Of a stretch of DNA of 64,000 nucleotides, positions 17,155 through 25,570 are shown one piece after another. The DNA is taken from positions 121,286 through 185,285 of the forward strand of contig NEWQ02000023.1 of the NCBI GenBank assembly GCA_002869855.2, in the 5' to 3' direction. Made by a program: the position numbers and the translations under genes. Under the pieces are notes generated by a model. That model worked only from the letters and a program-made list of their open reading frames with translations, made no database searches and was not told where the DNA came from. Source of the stretch: Nitrospira sp. CG24D (GTDB taxonomy: Bacteria; Nitrospirota; Nitrospiria; Nitrospirales; Nitrospiraceae). Within the stretch, counting starts at the first letter, position 1. Every line of letters begins with the position of its first letter.

Positions 17155-19410
17155 TCAGAACTTGTATTCGATGCCCCCATAGGCGCTGATGCCTTGCGCA
17201 GGATTGGCGAACCGGTTGAGCGAGTCGTTCACGACGACCGAACCGGCATAGGTTTTATTCGTGAGGTTGCGCCCTTCCGCGTAGAGCGTAAGCCGGTCCG
17301 TGATATTCCAGCCTGACTTCATATTGAGCACGAAATAAGACGGGTTCTTCACCGTATTCAAATAGTCCACATAGTAGCCCGACAGCGACCATTCCACGTT
17401 CGGCGCCACCCACCATTTGTCGGGATGATCGTACCTCAGTTCGAGATTCAGACTGTGTTCCGGCGCGCCCGCCACCGTGTTCCCATCTTTCGCAATGCGC
17501 GTTCCGGCACCGTACACATCGTCCGTGAACTTGAAGCGCGACCAGGTGTAGGCAACTCGCGTTTGGAGACTATCCTCCTTGCCGCCGCTTTGCGCGAACA
17601 AGCCCTTCGTCAGCACCATGGCCCCGCCGGCTTCGACGCCGGTGTGGCGGGTGCCTCCGGCATTCTGAAATGTATCCTGGGTATTGATGACCGACGCCAG
17701 CAATTCTTTCTGCATCTCCAAATCGTAGACCGTCACATCCCAGGAATAGCGTTTGTCCGAAGAGGTCCCGCGATGTCCCAACTCAAACTGCCAGGCGCGT
17801 TGCGCATCGAGATCGAGGAACCCCGTGTTGGCGCTTCCGTTCGCGTTCACCGAGGAGAGCAGCTCGACGTTGAGCGGCGCCTCGTAGGATCGGCTGGCAT
17901 TGAAATACAGCTGCGACGTCGGTGTGGTGCGATAGACGAAGCCAAGCTTCGGATTGAGCGCATCGAAATGCCGCAGCGGCCGTTGCGCCGTGGTCGGCGT
18001 GGACGCGATCGTCGGATCGAAGGGATTGCCCGCCGGCCCATAGTTCTGGATCGTGGCCTCCCGCGAACTATGGTCCCACCGGCCTCCGATGACGAGCGTC
18101 AAATCCTTCGTCGCGTCGAGCGCATCTTCGGCATAGGCTCCGATGTACGTGGACTTGGCGCGATATTCCTGGGCCAGCGCGCCGATGCTTCCGTTGATGT
18201 TCACATGCCTGGTTTGCTTCTGATTGCCGTAGCGCGGTTGGAGGCCGGCCGTAAATGAATGATTCATGCCGAACAACTGATTCGTGTTCACATAACGTAT
18301 TTCGCCGCCCACGTTCTGCGTGCTCTGCCGAAGCGTCTGAAAGATCGGATGATCGACATACTGATTCGACACGTAGGGAATGATCTCGACGAATTGATTG
18401 ACGGCAAATTCATTATGATAGGCAATGCCGAGCCGCTGCTGATTGTAATAGCGCCCCCATTGGCAGGTCTGGTTGTTTGTCACGCAGGCGAAGAAGCCCG
18501 GCACCGCAAAAGGCGTTTGTCCGCCGGCCTGCCTCCGGTTTTGAGACAATTGCTGGTTGGTCAGCGCGCCGGGAATGGCTTCGGACACGACCGATTGGAG
18601 AAAGTACGCGCGAATTTCCTGATGGGTACCCAGTTGCAAACCCACGTTGGCATTGATGCGCTCTCTGGCCTGCTGACTGTGGTCCTGAAAGCCATCCTGC
18701 CGGTTACCGGAGACGCTGATGTAGTAGTCAGCGGTGGCGTTCATGTCACCGATCTTGAAAGGCTCCGTGACTTTTCCGCTGGAGACCTGGCCGCTGACCA
18801 TGCCGAAACTTCCCGCGATGAACCGCATTTGAAGAATCGAGGCGCTATAGCCCGTACGCGGCACAAAGTTGATCGCTCCCCCGATCGTATTAGCCCCATA
18901 CCGCAACGCATTCGCGCCCTTATAGACTTCGATGCGCTCATAGGCCAGCAGATCGATGGACTCGAAGTCGGAGAACCCATCGGCGTCGCCGAAGAAAATG
19001 CCGTTGATGAGAATATTGATACCGCGGTGATGAAAATTATTGCGCAATGAGGTGCCGCGGATTTGAAACTGCCCCTCATCGGCACCGAAGCGGGACTGGA
19101 AACGCACGCCGGGGGCGAACTGCAGTACGTCGTTAAGATTCATCGCACGTGATTCGACGATCTGTTTCTCCTCGATAAGGATATTGCTACCCGGCCGCCG
19201 GGCCATCTCCTTCTTGACCGATTCCACGTTTTCAATCCGTTGGCCTTCAACCTGGATGGGCGCCATCTCCAGCACCGGCGGCTCTTCTCCGGGCGTAACA
19301 GACTCTTGCGCCTTCGATTCCGACCACCCCAATCCCGCGCCCATTACACTAACGACACCAAGAGTCACCACCGACCGGCAGAACTTCAGCCAGCCACATC
19401 GCGTAGCCAT
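17155..19410 (-). CDS. TonB-dependent receptor, FecA-like (receptor 2)
   Basis: The ATG at 19410 has AAGGAG upstream and gives 751 residues; the longer ORF-track start is not credible. A signal peptide (VVTLGVVSVMGAGLGWSESKA) is followed by a possible TonB box region (MAPIQVEGQRIE). The plug (NLNDVLQFAPGVRFQSRFG, FQIRGTSLRNNFHHRGINILINGI, IEVYKGANALRYGANTIGGAINFV) closely follows the FecA-like pattern. The barrel ends in YGGIEYKF. The plug contains an HHRG motif. No N-terminal signalling domain is present. It lies directly after CAWxC protein C, the same pairing as A with receptor 1 and E with receptor 3. The ligand (ferric citrate or another metal chelate) is not determinable. Confidence 0.88.
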   Translation of the reverse strand: MATRCGWLKFCRSVVTLGVVSVMGAGLGWSESKAQESVTPGEEPPVLEMAPIQVEGQRIENVESVKKEMARRPGSNILIEEKQIVESRAMNLNDVLQFAPGVRFQSRFGADEGQFQIRGTSLRNNFHHRGINILINGIFFGDADGFSDFESIDLLAYERIEVYKGANALRYGANTIGGAINFVPRTGYSASILQMRFIAGSFGMVSGQVSSGKVTEPFKIGDMNATADYYISVSGNRQDGFQDHSQQARERINANVGLQLGTHQEIRAYFLQSVVSEAIPGALTNQQLSQNRRQAGGQTPFAVPGFFACVTNNQTCQWGRYYNQQRLGIAYHNEFAVNQFVEIIPYVSNQYVDHPIFQTLRQSTQNVGGEIRYVNTNQLFGMNHSFTAGLQPRYGNQKQTRHVNINGSIGALAQEYRAKSTYIGAYAEDALDATKDLTLVIGGRWDHSSREATIQNYGPAGNPFDPTIASTPTTAQRPLRHFDALNPKLGFVYRTTPTSQLYFNASRSYEAPLNVELLSSVNANGSANTGFLDLDAQRAWQFELGHRGTSSDKRYSWDVTVYDLEMQKELLASVINTQDTFQNAGGTRHTGVEAGGAMVLTKGLFAQSGGKEDSLQTRVAYTWSRFKFTDDVYGAGTRIAKDGNTVAGAPEHSLNLELRYDHPDKWWVAPNVEWSLSGYYVDYLNTVKNPSYFVLNMKSGWNITDRLTLYAEGRNLTNKTYAGSVVVNDSLNRFANPAQGISAYGGIEYKF

Positions 19411-19453
19411 GATTACATGCTCCTTGGAAGAACGTTGTAGACAGATCGAGGAA

Positions 19454-19774
19454 TTATGCGAGGCCGGCCAGGGGCGGCGCCCGTGAGGAGGCAAGCGGCA
19501 ACAGAACAAGCCGAAACAGAATGCCGATGACAACGGCCAACCCGATGACCAACGAAAAGTACGAGCTCGCAGGAGGCGATGAGATGATCGCCACCGACGA
19601 GAGGTTCTGGCAGTCTCCCCCGCAGAACAGTTCGTGCGTATCGCTTTCGCCGGAACCGTGCTCCAACTCCTGCTGGAGCAACGACTCATGCGAACAGACG
19701 GCGACCTGTCCCGCCAGCAACAAATACAGCAGGCACAACAGCTTCACACCTATCGAAGACACCGTTCTGATCAC
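19454..19774 (-). CDS. CAWxC/RxPP small membrane protein C (divergent core)
   Basis: The 106-residue member has the family layout with the most divergent core. There is an N-terminal hydrophobic segment (LLCLLYLLLAGQVAVC), an acidic/His segment (HESLLQQELEHGSGESDTHE), the core LFCGGDCQN (C-GGD-C in place of C-AWA-C), a long second membrane segment (YFSLVIGLAVVIGILFRLVLLPL) and the end SSRAPPLAGLA. The Cys spacing and RAPP end keep it in the family. It starts with GTG, lies 43 nt before receptor 2 and follows motif copy S3. Function unknown. Confidence 0.6.
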   Translation of the reverse strand: MIRTVSSIGVKLLCLLYLLLAGQVAVCSHESLLQQELEHGSGESDTHELFCGGDCQNLSSVAIISSPPASSYFSLVIGLAVVIGILFRLVLLPLASSRAPPLAGLA

Positions 19775-19835
19775 ACTACCGCTTTCATGTCGCGTGGAGA
19801 AAAGGGGGCGAACTGTACGGCGTTCAGGAAAGTCC

Positions 19836-19866
19836 GTCTACCGATCGATGCTCATGGATGCAACAG
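19836..19866 (-). promoter_or_regulatory. Shared upstream motif, copy S3
   Basis: Minus strand TGTTGCATCCATGAGCA, then seven bases, then GGTAGACGGACT. Same 25-nt spacing as S2, S4 and S5. It stands 62 nt before the start of CAWxC protein C and receptor 2. Confidence 0.6.
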
Positions 19867-20010
19867 CGGCAGATCTACCTTCATTGAGGCAGGGAGAGGG
19901 AAGCGCGTGGGCATGCGCCCCCCTCTATGCGGGACTCTCTGCGTGGTCAGCGCAGTCCAACCCCATGAGTCCCGCCCATCGTCACGACCGCTTGTCCGCC
20001 TCGGGTCTCT

Positions 20011-20517
20011 TCACATCACCGGCAATCGGCAGATGCCGCAATCCAAGGCATCGCCCGCCACCACTCGGCCGGCCGCATCGTAGGTCGCATAGGCCCATCC
20101 CTCACGCGAACGGCGCCCCAGGCCCTGGCGATCCAGGCTCAACACTTTTTCCATGACAAATACCGATCGCAATTGTCCCCCAGTCACAGGGGCGGACGAG
20201 AAGGTTTCCACCACCAGCGCCGTCCCGACCGGGAACCTGTCCTCGTCGGGCACCGATGCCGCCTTCGGACAGACGGCAAATCTCAGATATCGGGAAACCC
20301 CGGATACATCCACCTCGGACTCGATCAGCGGCCACGTCCGGTAGTGCTTCGGCACGGACAGGCCCTGCACCTGCGCCGGATTCTTCCGCCAACGAGACAC
20401 CGTCAGCGCAATCGCAAGAAGCCGGACGACGACCACGTTGAGCGCGTAATCGCCGGGATCTTTCCGTGTCACGGCGCTGACGAACGCGTCACGGGTCATT
20501 TCGAGACTGCCGAGCAT
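20011..20517 (-). CDS. P460-domain protein with broken haem motif
   Basis: The 168-residue protein has YRTWPLIESEV (residues 59-69), FPVGTALVVETFSS and EGWAYATYDAAGRVV, following the whole length of the cytochrome P460 fold. The expected C-terminal CxxCH is CGICR (residues 160-164): both Cys are kept but the axial His is Arg, four residues before the end. Covalent haem with normal His ligation is therefore not possible. The N-terminus has no clean signal peptide but carries NVVVVRLLAIALTV, shared with the paralogue at 12902-13444. GATGAGGTGA precedes the ATG. Possibly a CxxC metal or redox protein derived from P460. Confidence 0.65.
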   Translation of the reverse strand: MLGSLEMTRDAFVSAVTRKDPGDYALNVVVVRLLAIALTVSRWRKNPAQVQGLSVPKHYRTWPLIESEVDVSGVSRYLRFAVCPKAASVPDEDRFPVGTALVVETFSSAPVTGGQLRSVFVMEKVLSLDRQGLGRRSREGWAYATYDAAGRVVAGDALDCGICRLPVM

Positions 20518-20620
20518 GGATCACCTCATCCTTTCCACGAAGGGCCGTGGGCTTGGGAGGAATTCACCTCCGAGTTCCCGTACAGGCGAGAGCGCACTGC
20601 CTCTTTTGTTCCCCCGAAGG

Positions 20621-20660
20621 GCCCGGGACTCGGAGGGAGGCCATCCCCCGAGTCCCGGGC
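20621..20660 (-). terminator. Stem-loop downstream of HTH protein 1
   Basis: GCCCGGGACTCGG and CCGAGTCCCGGGC are a perfect 13-bp inverted repeat with a 14-nt loop, 44 nt after the HTH stop codon. No T-tract follows. Confidence 0.55.
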
Positions 20661-20703
20661 AGGTCTGGAAGAAGGGTGCACAACCGCCAGACCCGTTTCC
20701 GAT

Positions 20704-20958
20704 TCATCCTCGCCTCTTGCTCGCACGGAGACCCGATCGCACGCGAACCACCTTGCCTCGCCCATCCGGCTCATGACTCCCCTGATCGGTACGCTGGCCT
20801 TCGATGAGTCCATTCAACGACGCGCGAAAGATTCGCAGGCTCCCGCGACCGATCTTCGTCGCCCGCAAGCGGCCCTCCTCAATCCACCGATAGATCGTCC
20901 ACTTACTGACTCTGAGCAGCGCGGCCGCCTCTTGGACTCGCAATAACGGTGGTTCCAT
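20704..20958 (-). CDS. AlpA/excisionase-type helix-turn-helix protein 1
   Basis: The ATG at 20958 (MEPPLL) has GAGAGGACC upstream, giving 84 residues. The whole domain is a MerR-like winged HTH of the helix_turn_helix_17/excisionase class: LLRVQEAAALLRVSKWTIYRWIEEGRLRATKIGRGSLRIFRASL. The C-terminal part is basic (GKVVRVRSGLRASKRRG). It is nearly identical in its core to the protein at 28914-29150. Both genes are enclosed by strong stem-loops on each side. No integrase or phage gene is near, so it is more likely a local regulator than a true excisionase; its target is unknown. Confidence 0.8.
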   Translation of the reverse strand: MEPPLLRVQEAAALLRVSKWTIYRWIEEGRLRATKIGRGSLRIFRASLNGLIEGQRTDQGSHEPDGRGKVVRVRSGLRASKRRG

Positions 20959-20986
20959 ACGGTCCTCTCGAACGGCGCGTGGTGGC

Positions 20987-21013
20987 GGGGGAGCGCCCAA
21001 CCCGCGCTCCCCC
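20987..21013 (-). terminator. Stem-loop between the P460 gene and HTH protein 1
   Basis: GGGGGAGCGC and GCGCTCCCCC form a perfect 10-bp stem with a 7-nt loop, 28 nt upstream of the HTH start codon. It can end the P460 transcript or control read-through into the HTH gene. Confidence 0.55.
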
Positions 21014-21077
21014 TGATGAGACCTGCGTCAGGAGGTCAGTCCACCCGCAGATCCCAACGTCCCACACGGCCACTCAC

Positions 21078-21626
21078 CTAGCGTGCCATGCGCTTGTCGA
21101 AATACTCGTCATAGCGATGCACAAAGTCTTTGGCCGCCAGCGGCGCATGACAGGCACGGCACTTGGTGAAATCTTCGGCCAGCGCTTTGCCGTCGGGACC
21201 GAAGGCGGAAAAGACCCAGTTCCCGTTTTTCAGATTGTCGGGCACGTCCTGCCCCCAGCCGTCGCCCTTGGCCATGACAAACACTTTGGCGAGATCGCCC
21301 TTGATGAGCTTGCCGTCTGCGCCGGTTTCCGGTGCGTCCCCGTTCAGCTTCGCCTTATACAACTCCATAACCATCACAGTGCCGTTGGGAAACATCTGGC
21401 CCTGGTTCGTGCGCGCGCCGACCTGATTCACGACGAGCTCCCGTATCTGTTTCGCATCCGGCCGCTGCACTTCAGAGAGAAACTTCGGCCAGGTTCTATA
21501 GTCCGCCGGATACGCCAATTCGCCATCTTTCGGCTTCGCCGGCGCCTTCGCCGCCGGGGCCGTCCCCATTTCGCTGCATCCCCACAGCATGCACACCGCC
21601 GCCAACATGAGTCCGCACTTTTTCAT
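21078..21626 (-). CDS. Cytochrome P460 family haem protein (intact)
   Basis: The 182-residue protein has a lipoprotein-like N-terminus (LMLAAVCMLWGCSE, Cys at residue 17) and the full P460 pattern: YPADYRTWPKFLSEV (residues 39-53), FPNGTVMVMELYKAK, NWVFSAFGPDGKAL and the c-type haem motif CRACH (156-160) near the C-terminus. P460 proteins oxidise hydroxylamine or handle NO in ammonia oxidisers, while many homologues have other or unknown roles. Whether the Lys cross-link typical of true P460 is present cannot be settled here. AAGGAGG precedes the start. It follows the HMA-like gene by 11 nt and is the only one of three P460 paralogues here that can bind haem. Confidence 0.82.
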   Translation of the reverse strand: MKKCGLMLAAVCMLWGCSEMGTAPAAKAPAKPKDGELAYPADYRTWPKFLSEVQRPDAKQIRELVVNQVGARTNQGQMFPNGTVMVMELYKAKLNGDAPETGADGKLIKGDLAKVFVMAKGDGWGQDVPDNLKNGNWVFSAFGPDGKALAEDFTKCRACHAPLAAKDFVHRYDEYFDKRMAR

Positions 21627-21637
21627 CCTCAGCCTCC

Positions 21638-22006
21638 TTATGATTTAGCTTGCCCTGAACCGCCGCGATCTACCCAAGCTTTGCAGCCGATTCCCGACGC
21701 AAGCGCCTGCTCAACCGACGCCGCCAATTGCATCGGCGGAACTCCGTCGGGCTGATAGCGCACCAACACCGTACCGTGATCGTTCAAGAACTCCACGGAC
21801 TGCACCGTAGGAAAGCGCCGCAGCGCCCCTTCGACCTCATCGCGATGGTATTCGCAGAATCGTCCGCCGATCTGAACAATGACCTGACCGGCAGCGGCAT
21901 CTTTCTGCTCCGGCACGGTCGCCGCCTGAGAGCCCTCATCCGCCTGAACCGGCGTACACAGACTCAGCCACATCGCCAATCCAATCCCCATGAGACCAAG
22001 CTTCAT
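21638..22006 (-). CDS. Periplasmic HMA-like (MerP-type) protein with CxxH
   Basis: The 122-residue protein has a signal peptide (MKLGLMGIGLAMWLSLCTPVQA). A ferredoxin-like heavy-metal-associated domain follows: VIVQIGGRFCEYHRDEVEGALRRFPTVQSVEFLNDHGTVLVRYQPDGV. The usual GMxCxxC metal loop is GRFCEYH (C51, H54), a Cys/His variant that could still bind a soft metal. A second Cys lies near the end (GIGCKAW). AGAGGGAGCT precedes the ATG. It lies 11 nt upstream of the P460 gene and is probably co-transcribed with it. Confidence 0.7.
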   Translation of the reverse strand: MKLGLMGIGLAMWLSLCTPVQADEGSQAATVPEQKDAAAGQVIVQIGGRFCEYHRDEVEGALRRFPTVQSVEFLNDHGTVLVRYQPDGVPPMQLAASVEQALASGIGCKAWVDRGGSGQAKS

Positions 22007-22261
22007 AGCTCCCTCTCCTCTTGGTTAATCCACAGATATCCACCCAAAGGCCGGAGCGGAGACTCAGTGGAGAGAGTCTGCGCTCCAGTGGGTCCGGGCG
22101 AGGAGGCCGCCACACCCGAACCACACACATGTTTCGAGACAGACCGGGACAACCCGGATTGCTCAGGTGGAAAGCGTTCGGCGAGGCGTAGACCGGCTCA
22201 CTTGAAGTTCGAGAGCCCCCTCGCGTTGAAGCTGAAAATCGAAGAACGCGTCCCGCCTGAA

Positions 22262-22612
22262 TTATCCGAGCGGGAGCACGGGAGGAGCACGGGAGCGGAG
22301 GAGTGACACTGAAGAGACTGAGATTGACTGAACGGGAGAACCGGTCGGGACCAGCGCCACCAGCTCGAACAAGCCGTCTGGAACCGATACGACTAAGCCG
22401 GCCTCCGGAGTGGCCTGGCAGGCCCAGGCGCAGAGAGAAGAATGCGCGGTCTCATGACTGTCGTGACTGTGATGTTGCTCATGGCCGCCGGCTTGGGAGA
22501 ACACCGGCAGGGCCAGCGAACAGGTGGCGGCCAGACAGACCAATCCAAAATAGACCACCGCCGTAATACCAGCGATGACACTCCCGACTGCTCTCATAGA
22601 ACGACCGCTCAT
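22262..22612 (-). CDS. CAWxC/RxPP small membrane protein D
   Basis: The 116-residue member has the full family signature: N-terminal membrane segment (VIAGITAVVYFGLVCLAATCSLAL), His-rich segment (GGHEQHHSHDSHETAH), core SSLCAWACQATPE, a weakly hydrophobic second segment (GLFELVALVPTG) and the end RSRAPPVLPLG. The core matches B and E almost exactly. The start at 22612 is tentative; ATG at 22597 is possible. It stands first in a unit with the HMA-like and P460 genes, behind motif copy S4. Function unknown. Confidence 0.7.
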   Translation of the reverse strand: MSGRSMRAVGSVIAGITAVVYFGLVCLAATCSLALPVFSQAGGHEQHHSHDSHETAHSSLCAWACQATPEAGLVVSVPDGLFELVALVPTGSPVQSISVSSVSLLRSRAPPVLPLG

Positions 22613-22661
22613 ATCCTATCTACCCTTTCAGCGTACTCATGTACGCCGAACCTCCGAGACT

Positions 22662-22692
22662 GTCTACCGATGGCTGCTCACTTGTGCTACAG
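22662..22692 (-). promoter_or_regulatory. Shared upstream motif, copy S4
   Basis: Minus strand TGTAGCACAAGTGAGCA, then seven bases, then GGTAGACAGTCT, with the standard 25-nt spacing. It is 50 nt before the start of CAWxC protein D. Confidence 0.6.
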
Positions 22693-22792
22693 AATCCTGC
22701 GTTGCTCAAGCAAAGCATTCCTGCAAAAACATCTACCGCAATTGTCCATTCGACGGAGCCGCCGCATGGCGACCCCGTCGAGGACTTACTCC

Positions 22793-25135
22793 TTAGAACA
22801 ATCCCAGCGTGACACCAAGATACACCGATCGGCCAAGACCCGGCAGAAATGCCTGCTTGTTCGCATCCGGTGTGCTGTCCGCGGACGGCACAGCATTGGC
22901 CACATACTTCTTGTCGAACAGATTATCCAGCTCCACATAGAACTTGGCGAACCGGATGAAGCTGTTGTTCCGGATAGGAATATTGTAGTTCAGATTGGCG
23001 TTGAAAAGCAGATAGGCCGGCGATCCCAGCGTGTTGCTGTTGTTGACGAAGAAGCTGTCGATCCAACTCCCCTCCACCCAGCCGCCGATTCCGGACGCCG
23101 CGTGGTGGTAAGCCATCTTCGTGTTCAAGACATTCTTCTCGACGGCCGGCACATGATGCCCGGCCTGATTGACCTGCGTGATGACGTTGTTGGCGGAAAA
23201 CTGGTCGGTAAACTTGACGTACTTGCTCTCCATATGGGTAAAGGCGCCGGTCCAACTGAACCCCGGAATAGCATCAGGCAGATACTTCCACGCCAGCTCA
23301 ATCCCACGGTATTGCGACTCTTCAGCATTCGTCGAGAAACTACCGTTTGTCGTAGGCGACAGCGGAACGCTCTGTGTAATGAGTTCATTCTCAAAGATGG
23401 TCCAGAACCCGACCAACTGGAGATAGAACTGCCGAGAGACCCACGAATCGGTTCCGATTTCGAACCCGGTGTTTTTTTGGGGTTTCAATTCTGTATTGAG
23501 ACCGGGGTTCCCGTCCAATCCCGTCGTGAGCTGGCCAAGACCCGGGATTCCATAGCCTGTCGAGGCGCGCGCCCAGTAGCGCGTCGCATCGTTCGGCCTG
23601 AATGTCAGCGACACCTCCGGCGCAAAATTATCGAAGGTCCGATTCACATTGGTGCGGCTGGTAAAGGTGCTGGTGGTCGCGGTGGTGGCATAACTGGTCA
23701 CGACCCCGGAGATCACCGAGTTTTCATAGCCAAACCCCGCGGCCAAGGTCCATTTCGGCGCAAACTCTAATTCTTCGCGGAACCGCACGCCGACATTTTT
23801 CTGTGTCAGCCTAGTCTGCTGTTGTAACGGGCCAAAGGTTGCCGTTCCATCGTTCTGGTTGCGGTAACTCCCCCCCTCTTGCTCCATATAGTCGGCAAAG
23901 AATCCGACGATGCTGCGCAACGGCATATCGAAGAGCCGGCTGGTATTGATGAGGTTGGTATAGTGCTTGAAATTCGGATTGATGTTGGTGCTGACCGGCT
24001 GATTGATGTCCTTCACGTCGTAGTCGCCCTCGATCTGGAGGATCGTATTGGCATCGATTTCCCGCTCATACAGCCCGCCGACTATCGTCCGGCGATCGCG
24101 CCGCTTGCTGTGCAGGGTCACTGGATTCGTCGTCGCGTTGGTGACTCCGCCGAGCTGGCGATGGTTTTGATCGAACTGGCTTTGTGTCAGACGTCCCGGA
24201 GAAAACGCATCGAGATCGTTGTTGATGACCTTGAACAGAAAATTCGACCGGTCGTCGATCCGGAACCGCAAATTCAGATTGACCGTCGATGTTTGATAGT
24301 CGCTATGCGGAAGATAGCCATCCTCGCGGACATAGCTGCTAAAGAAGGAGATATCGAGGTTCTTATAGGCTTTCCCAATCGCCAACCCGTACTTCTGATA
24401 CCCCCAAGACCCGCCAGAAATAAATGTTTCCACACCATCAATGTCAGCCCCGCGGCGCGTCTTGAAATGCATCGCGCCCCCGATTGCGTAGTTGCCGTAC
24501 AAAGAGGAGGACGGTCCTCGCACCACTTCCACGCTCTCCATAAACCATGGATCGTGCAAATCCAGCCGGGACAACCCATCCGATTGGGTCTGTCCGATCC
24601 CATCTTCGTAAAACTTCACATCCCGGACGCCGAACCCGTTCTTCGTACCTGATCCGCGAATCGACACCTGAAAATCGCGCGGCCCGTTGCGCTGGCGCAT
24701 GATGACGCCGGGGATCGACTCCACCGACTCACGAAAGTTTCTGGTAGGCTGCGATTCAGTCTCACTGCGCGGGGTAGATGAAAACGTAATGCCTTCCGGC
24801 CGTTTGATAGCTCGCGTGCTGATAATACTCGTATCGGCTAACTCGTACTCCGGAATCGCCGCGATGGTTTCCGCCTCTTGCAGCACAGGCTGCGCCTTTT
24901 CCGTCACGGTCTTCGGCCGTTCTGCCGGTGGCACCGATTCCTCCCGTCCTTTCTGAAGCTCTTCCAATTCCTGGAGAATTCCCTTGAGCTGTCCACGCAG
25001 TTCCTGTTCACGTGGCGAAGCTGCGGCATCCGTTGGATTGGGCTCCTGTGCCTGCGCGAGGGGCTGCCCTACCGCCAGGGTTCCGATGACTGTCATGACG
25101 ACTGCAATCTGACCGACGCACTTGAACGACGCCAT
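22793..25135 (-). CDS. TonB-dependent receptor (receptor 3)
   Basis: The ATG at 25135 has GAGAGGAG upstream and opens a signal peptide (VVMTVIGTLAVGQPLAQA), giving 780 residues. A short coiled-coil-like stretch follows (REQELRGQLKGILQELEELQKGREES), unusual before a plug. Then come a possible TonB box (ADTSIISTRA), the plug (NFRESVESIPGVIMRQ, FQVSIRGSG, VEVVRGPSSSLYGNYAIGGAMHFKT) and a barrel ending LGVTLGLF. The signature KFYEDGIGQTQSDGLSRLDLHD is of the FecA-like kind. It is the last gene of a unit that runs BNR-repeat protein, TlpA-like thioredoxin, CAWxC protein E, receptor. Confidence 0.87.
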   Translation of the reverse strand: MASFKCVGQIAVVMTVIGTLAVGQPLAQAQEPNPTDAAASPREQELRGQLKGILQELEELQKGREESVPPAERPKTVTEKAQPVLQEAETIAAIPEYELADTSIISTRAIKRPEGITFSSTPRSETESQPTRNFRESVESIPGVIMRQRNGPRDFQVSIRGSGTKNGFGVRDVKFYEDGIGQTQSDGLSRLDLHDPWFMESVEVVRGPSSSLYGNYAIGGAMHFKTRRGADIDGVETFISGGSWGYQKYGLAIGKAYKNLDISFFSSYVREDGYLPHSDYQTSTVNLNLRFRIDDRSNFLFKVINNDLDAFSPGRLTQSQFDQNHRQLGGVTNATTNPVTLHSKRRDRRTIVGGLYEREIDANTILQIEGDYDVKDINQPVSTNINPNFKHYTNLINTSRLFDMPLRSIVGFFADYMEQEGGSYRNQNDGTATFGPLQQQTRLTQKNVGVRFREELEFAPKWTLAAGFGYENSVISGVVTSYATTATTSTFTSRTNVNRTFDNFAPEVSLTFRPNDATRYWARASTGYGIPGLGQLTTGLDGNPGLNTELKPQKNTGFEIGTDSWVSRQFYLQLVGFWTIFENELITQSVPLSPTTNGSFSTNAEESQYRGIELAWKYLPDAIPGFSWTGAFTHMESKYVKFTDQFSANNVITQVNQAGHHVPAVEKNVLNTKMAYHHAASGIGGWVEGSWIDSFFVNNSNTLGSPAYLLFNANLNYNIPIRNNSFIRFAKFYVELDNLFDKKYVANAVPSADSTPDANKQAFLPGLGRSVYLGVTLGLF

Positions 25136-25261
25136 GGCCCGTACTCCTCTCCCGACAATGAATGAATGATGAGACACAGCCCCCCACGCAGACGAAGACC
25201 GCACACGGCGCGGCATCGTCCGCACAGGAGAACAACGATTGAACGCTATTGTGATGAGTGC

Positions 25262-25570
25262 TTAGAAACGAGGCGGCGCGCGCGATTGCGCGAGATAGGT
25301 AAGAAACAGAGAGGGCCTGATGGACGCGACTGACAAAAACAACGCCGCCAGAGCCAGCGGCTGCGAGTCCGGCGCTGCGGATGGACCGTCAGCCGGTTGA
25401 TTGGCCTGGCAGGCCCAGGCACAGAGTAGTGAATGGGTGGCCCCGCCGCTGTGGTGATGGGTAGAACGCGGCTGCGCCTGATGCGTGGACAGGCAGGCTG
25501 CGGCACTGAACGACAGCGTCAAATAGACTACGGCCGTGGCGAGCGCGAGTGGGAGGGTCCACCGCTTCAT
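25262..25570 (-). CDS. CAWxC/RxPP small membrane protein E
   Basis: The ATG at 25570 overlaps the thioredoxin stop (ATGA) and has GGAG upstream, giving 102 residues. The family signature is complete: N-terminal membrane segment (LALATAVVYLTLSFSAAAC), His segment (THHHSGGATH), core SLLCAWACQANQP, second hydrophobic segment (PLALAALFLSVASI) and the end QSRAPPRF. The translational coupling to a TlpA-like thioredoxin and the receptor downstream give the clearest hint of role: its Cys pair could be a substrate of that thioredoxin. This is inference. Confidence 0.72.
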   Translation of the reverse strand: MKRWTLPLALATAVVYLTLSFSAAACLSTHQAQPRSTHHHSGGATHSLLCAWACQANQPADGPSAAPDSQPLALAALFLSVASIRPSLFLTYLAQSRAPPRF

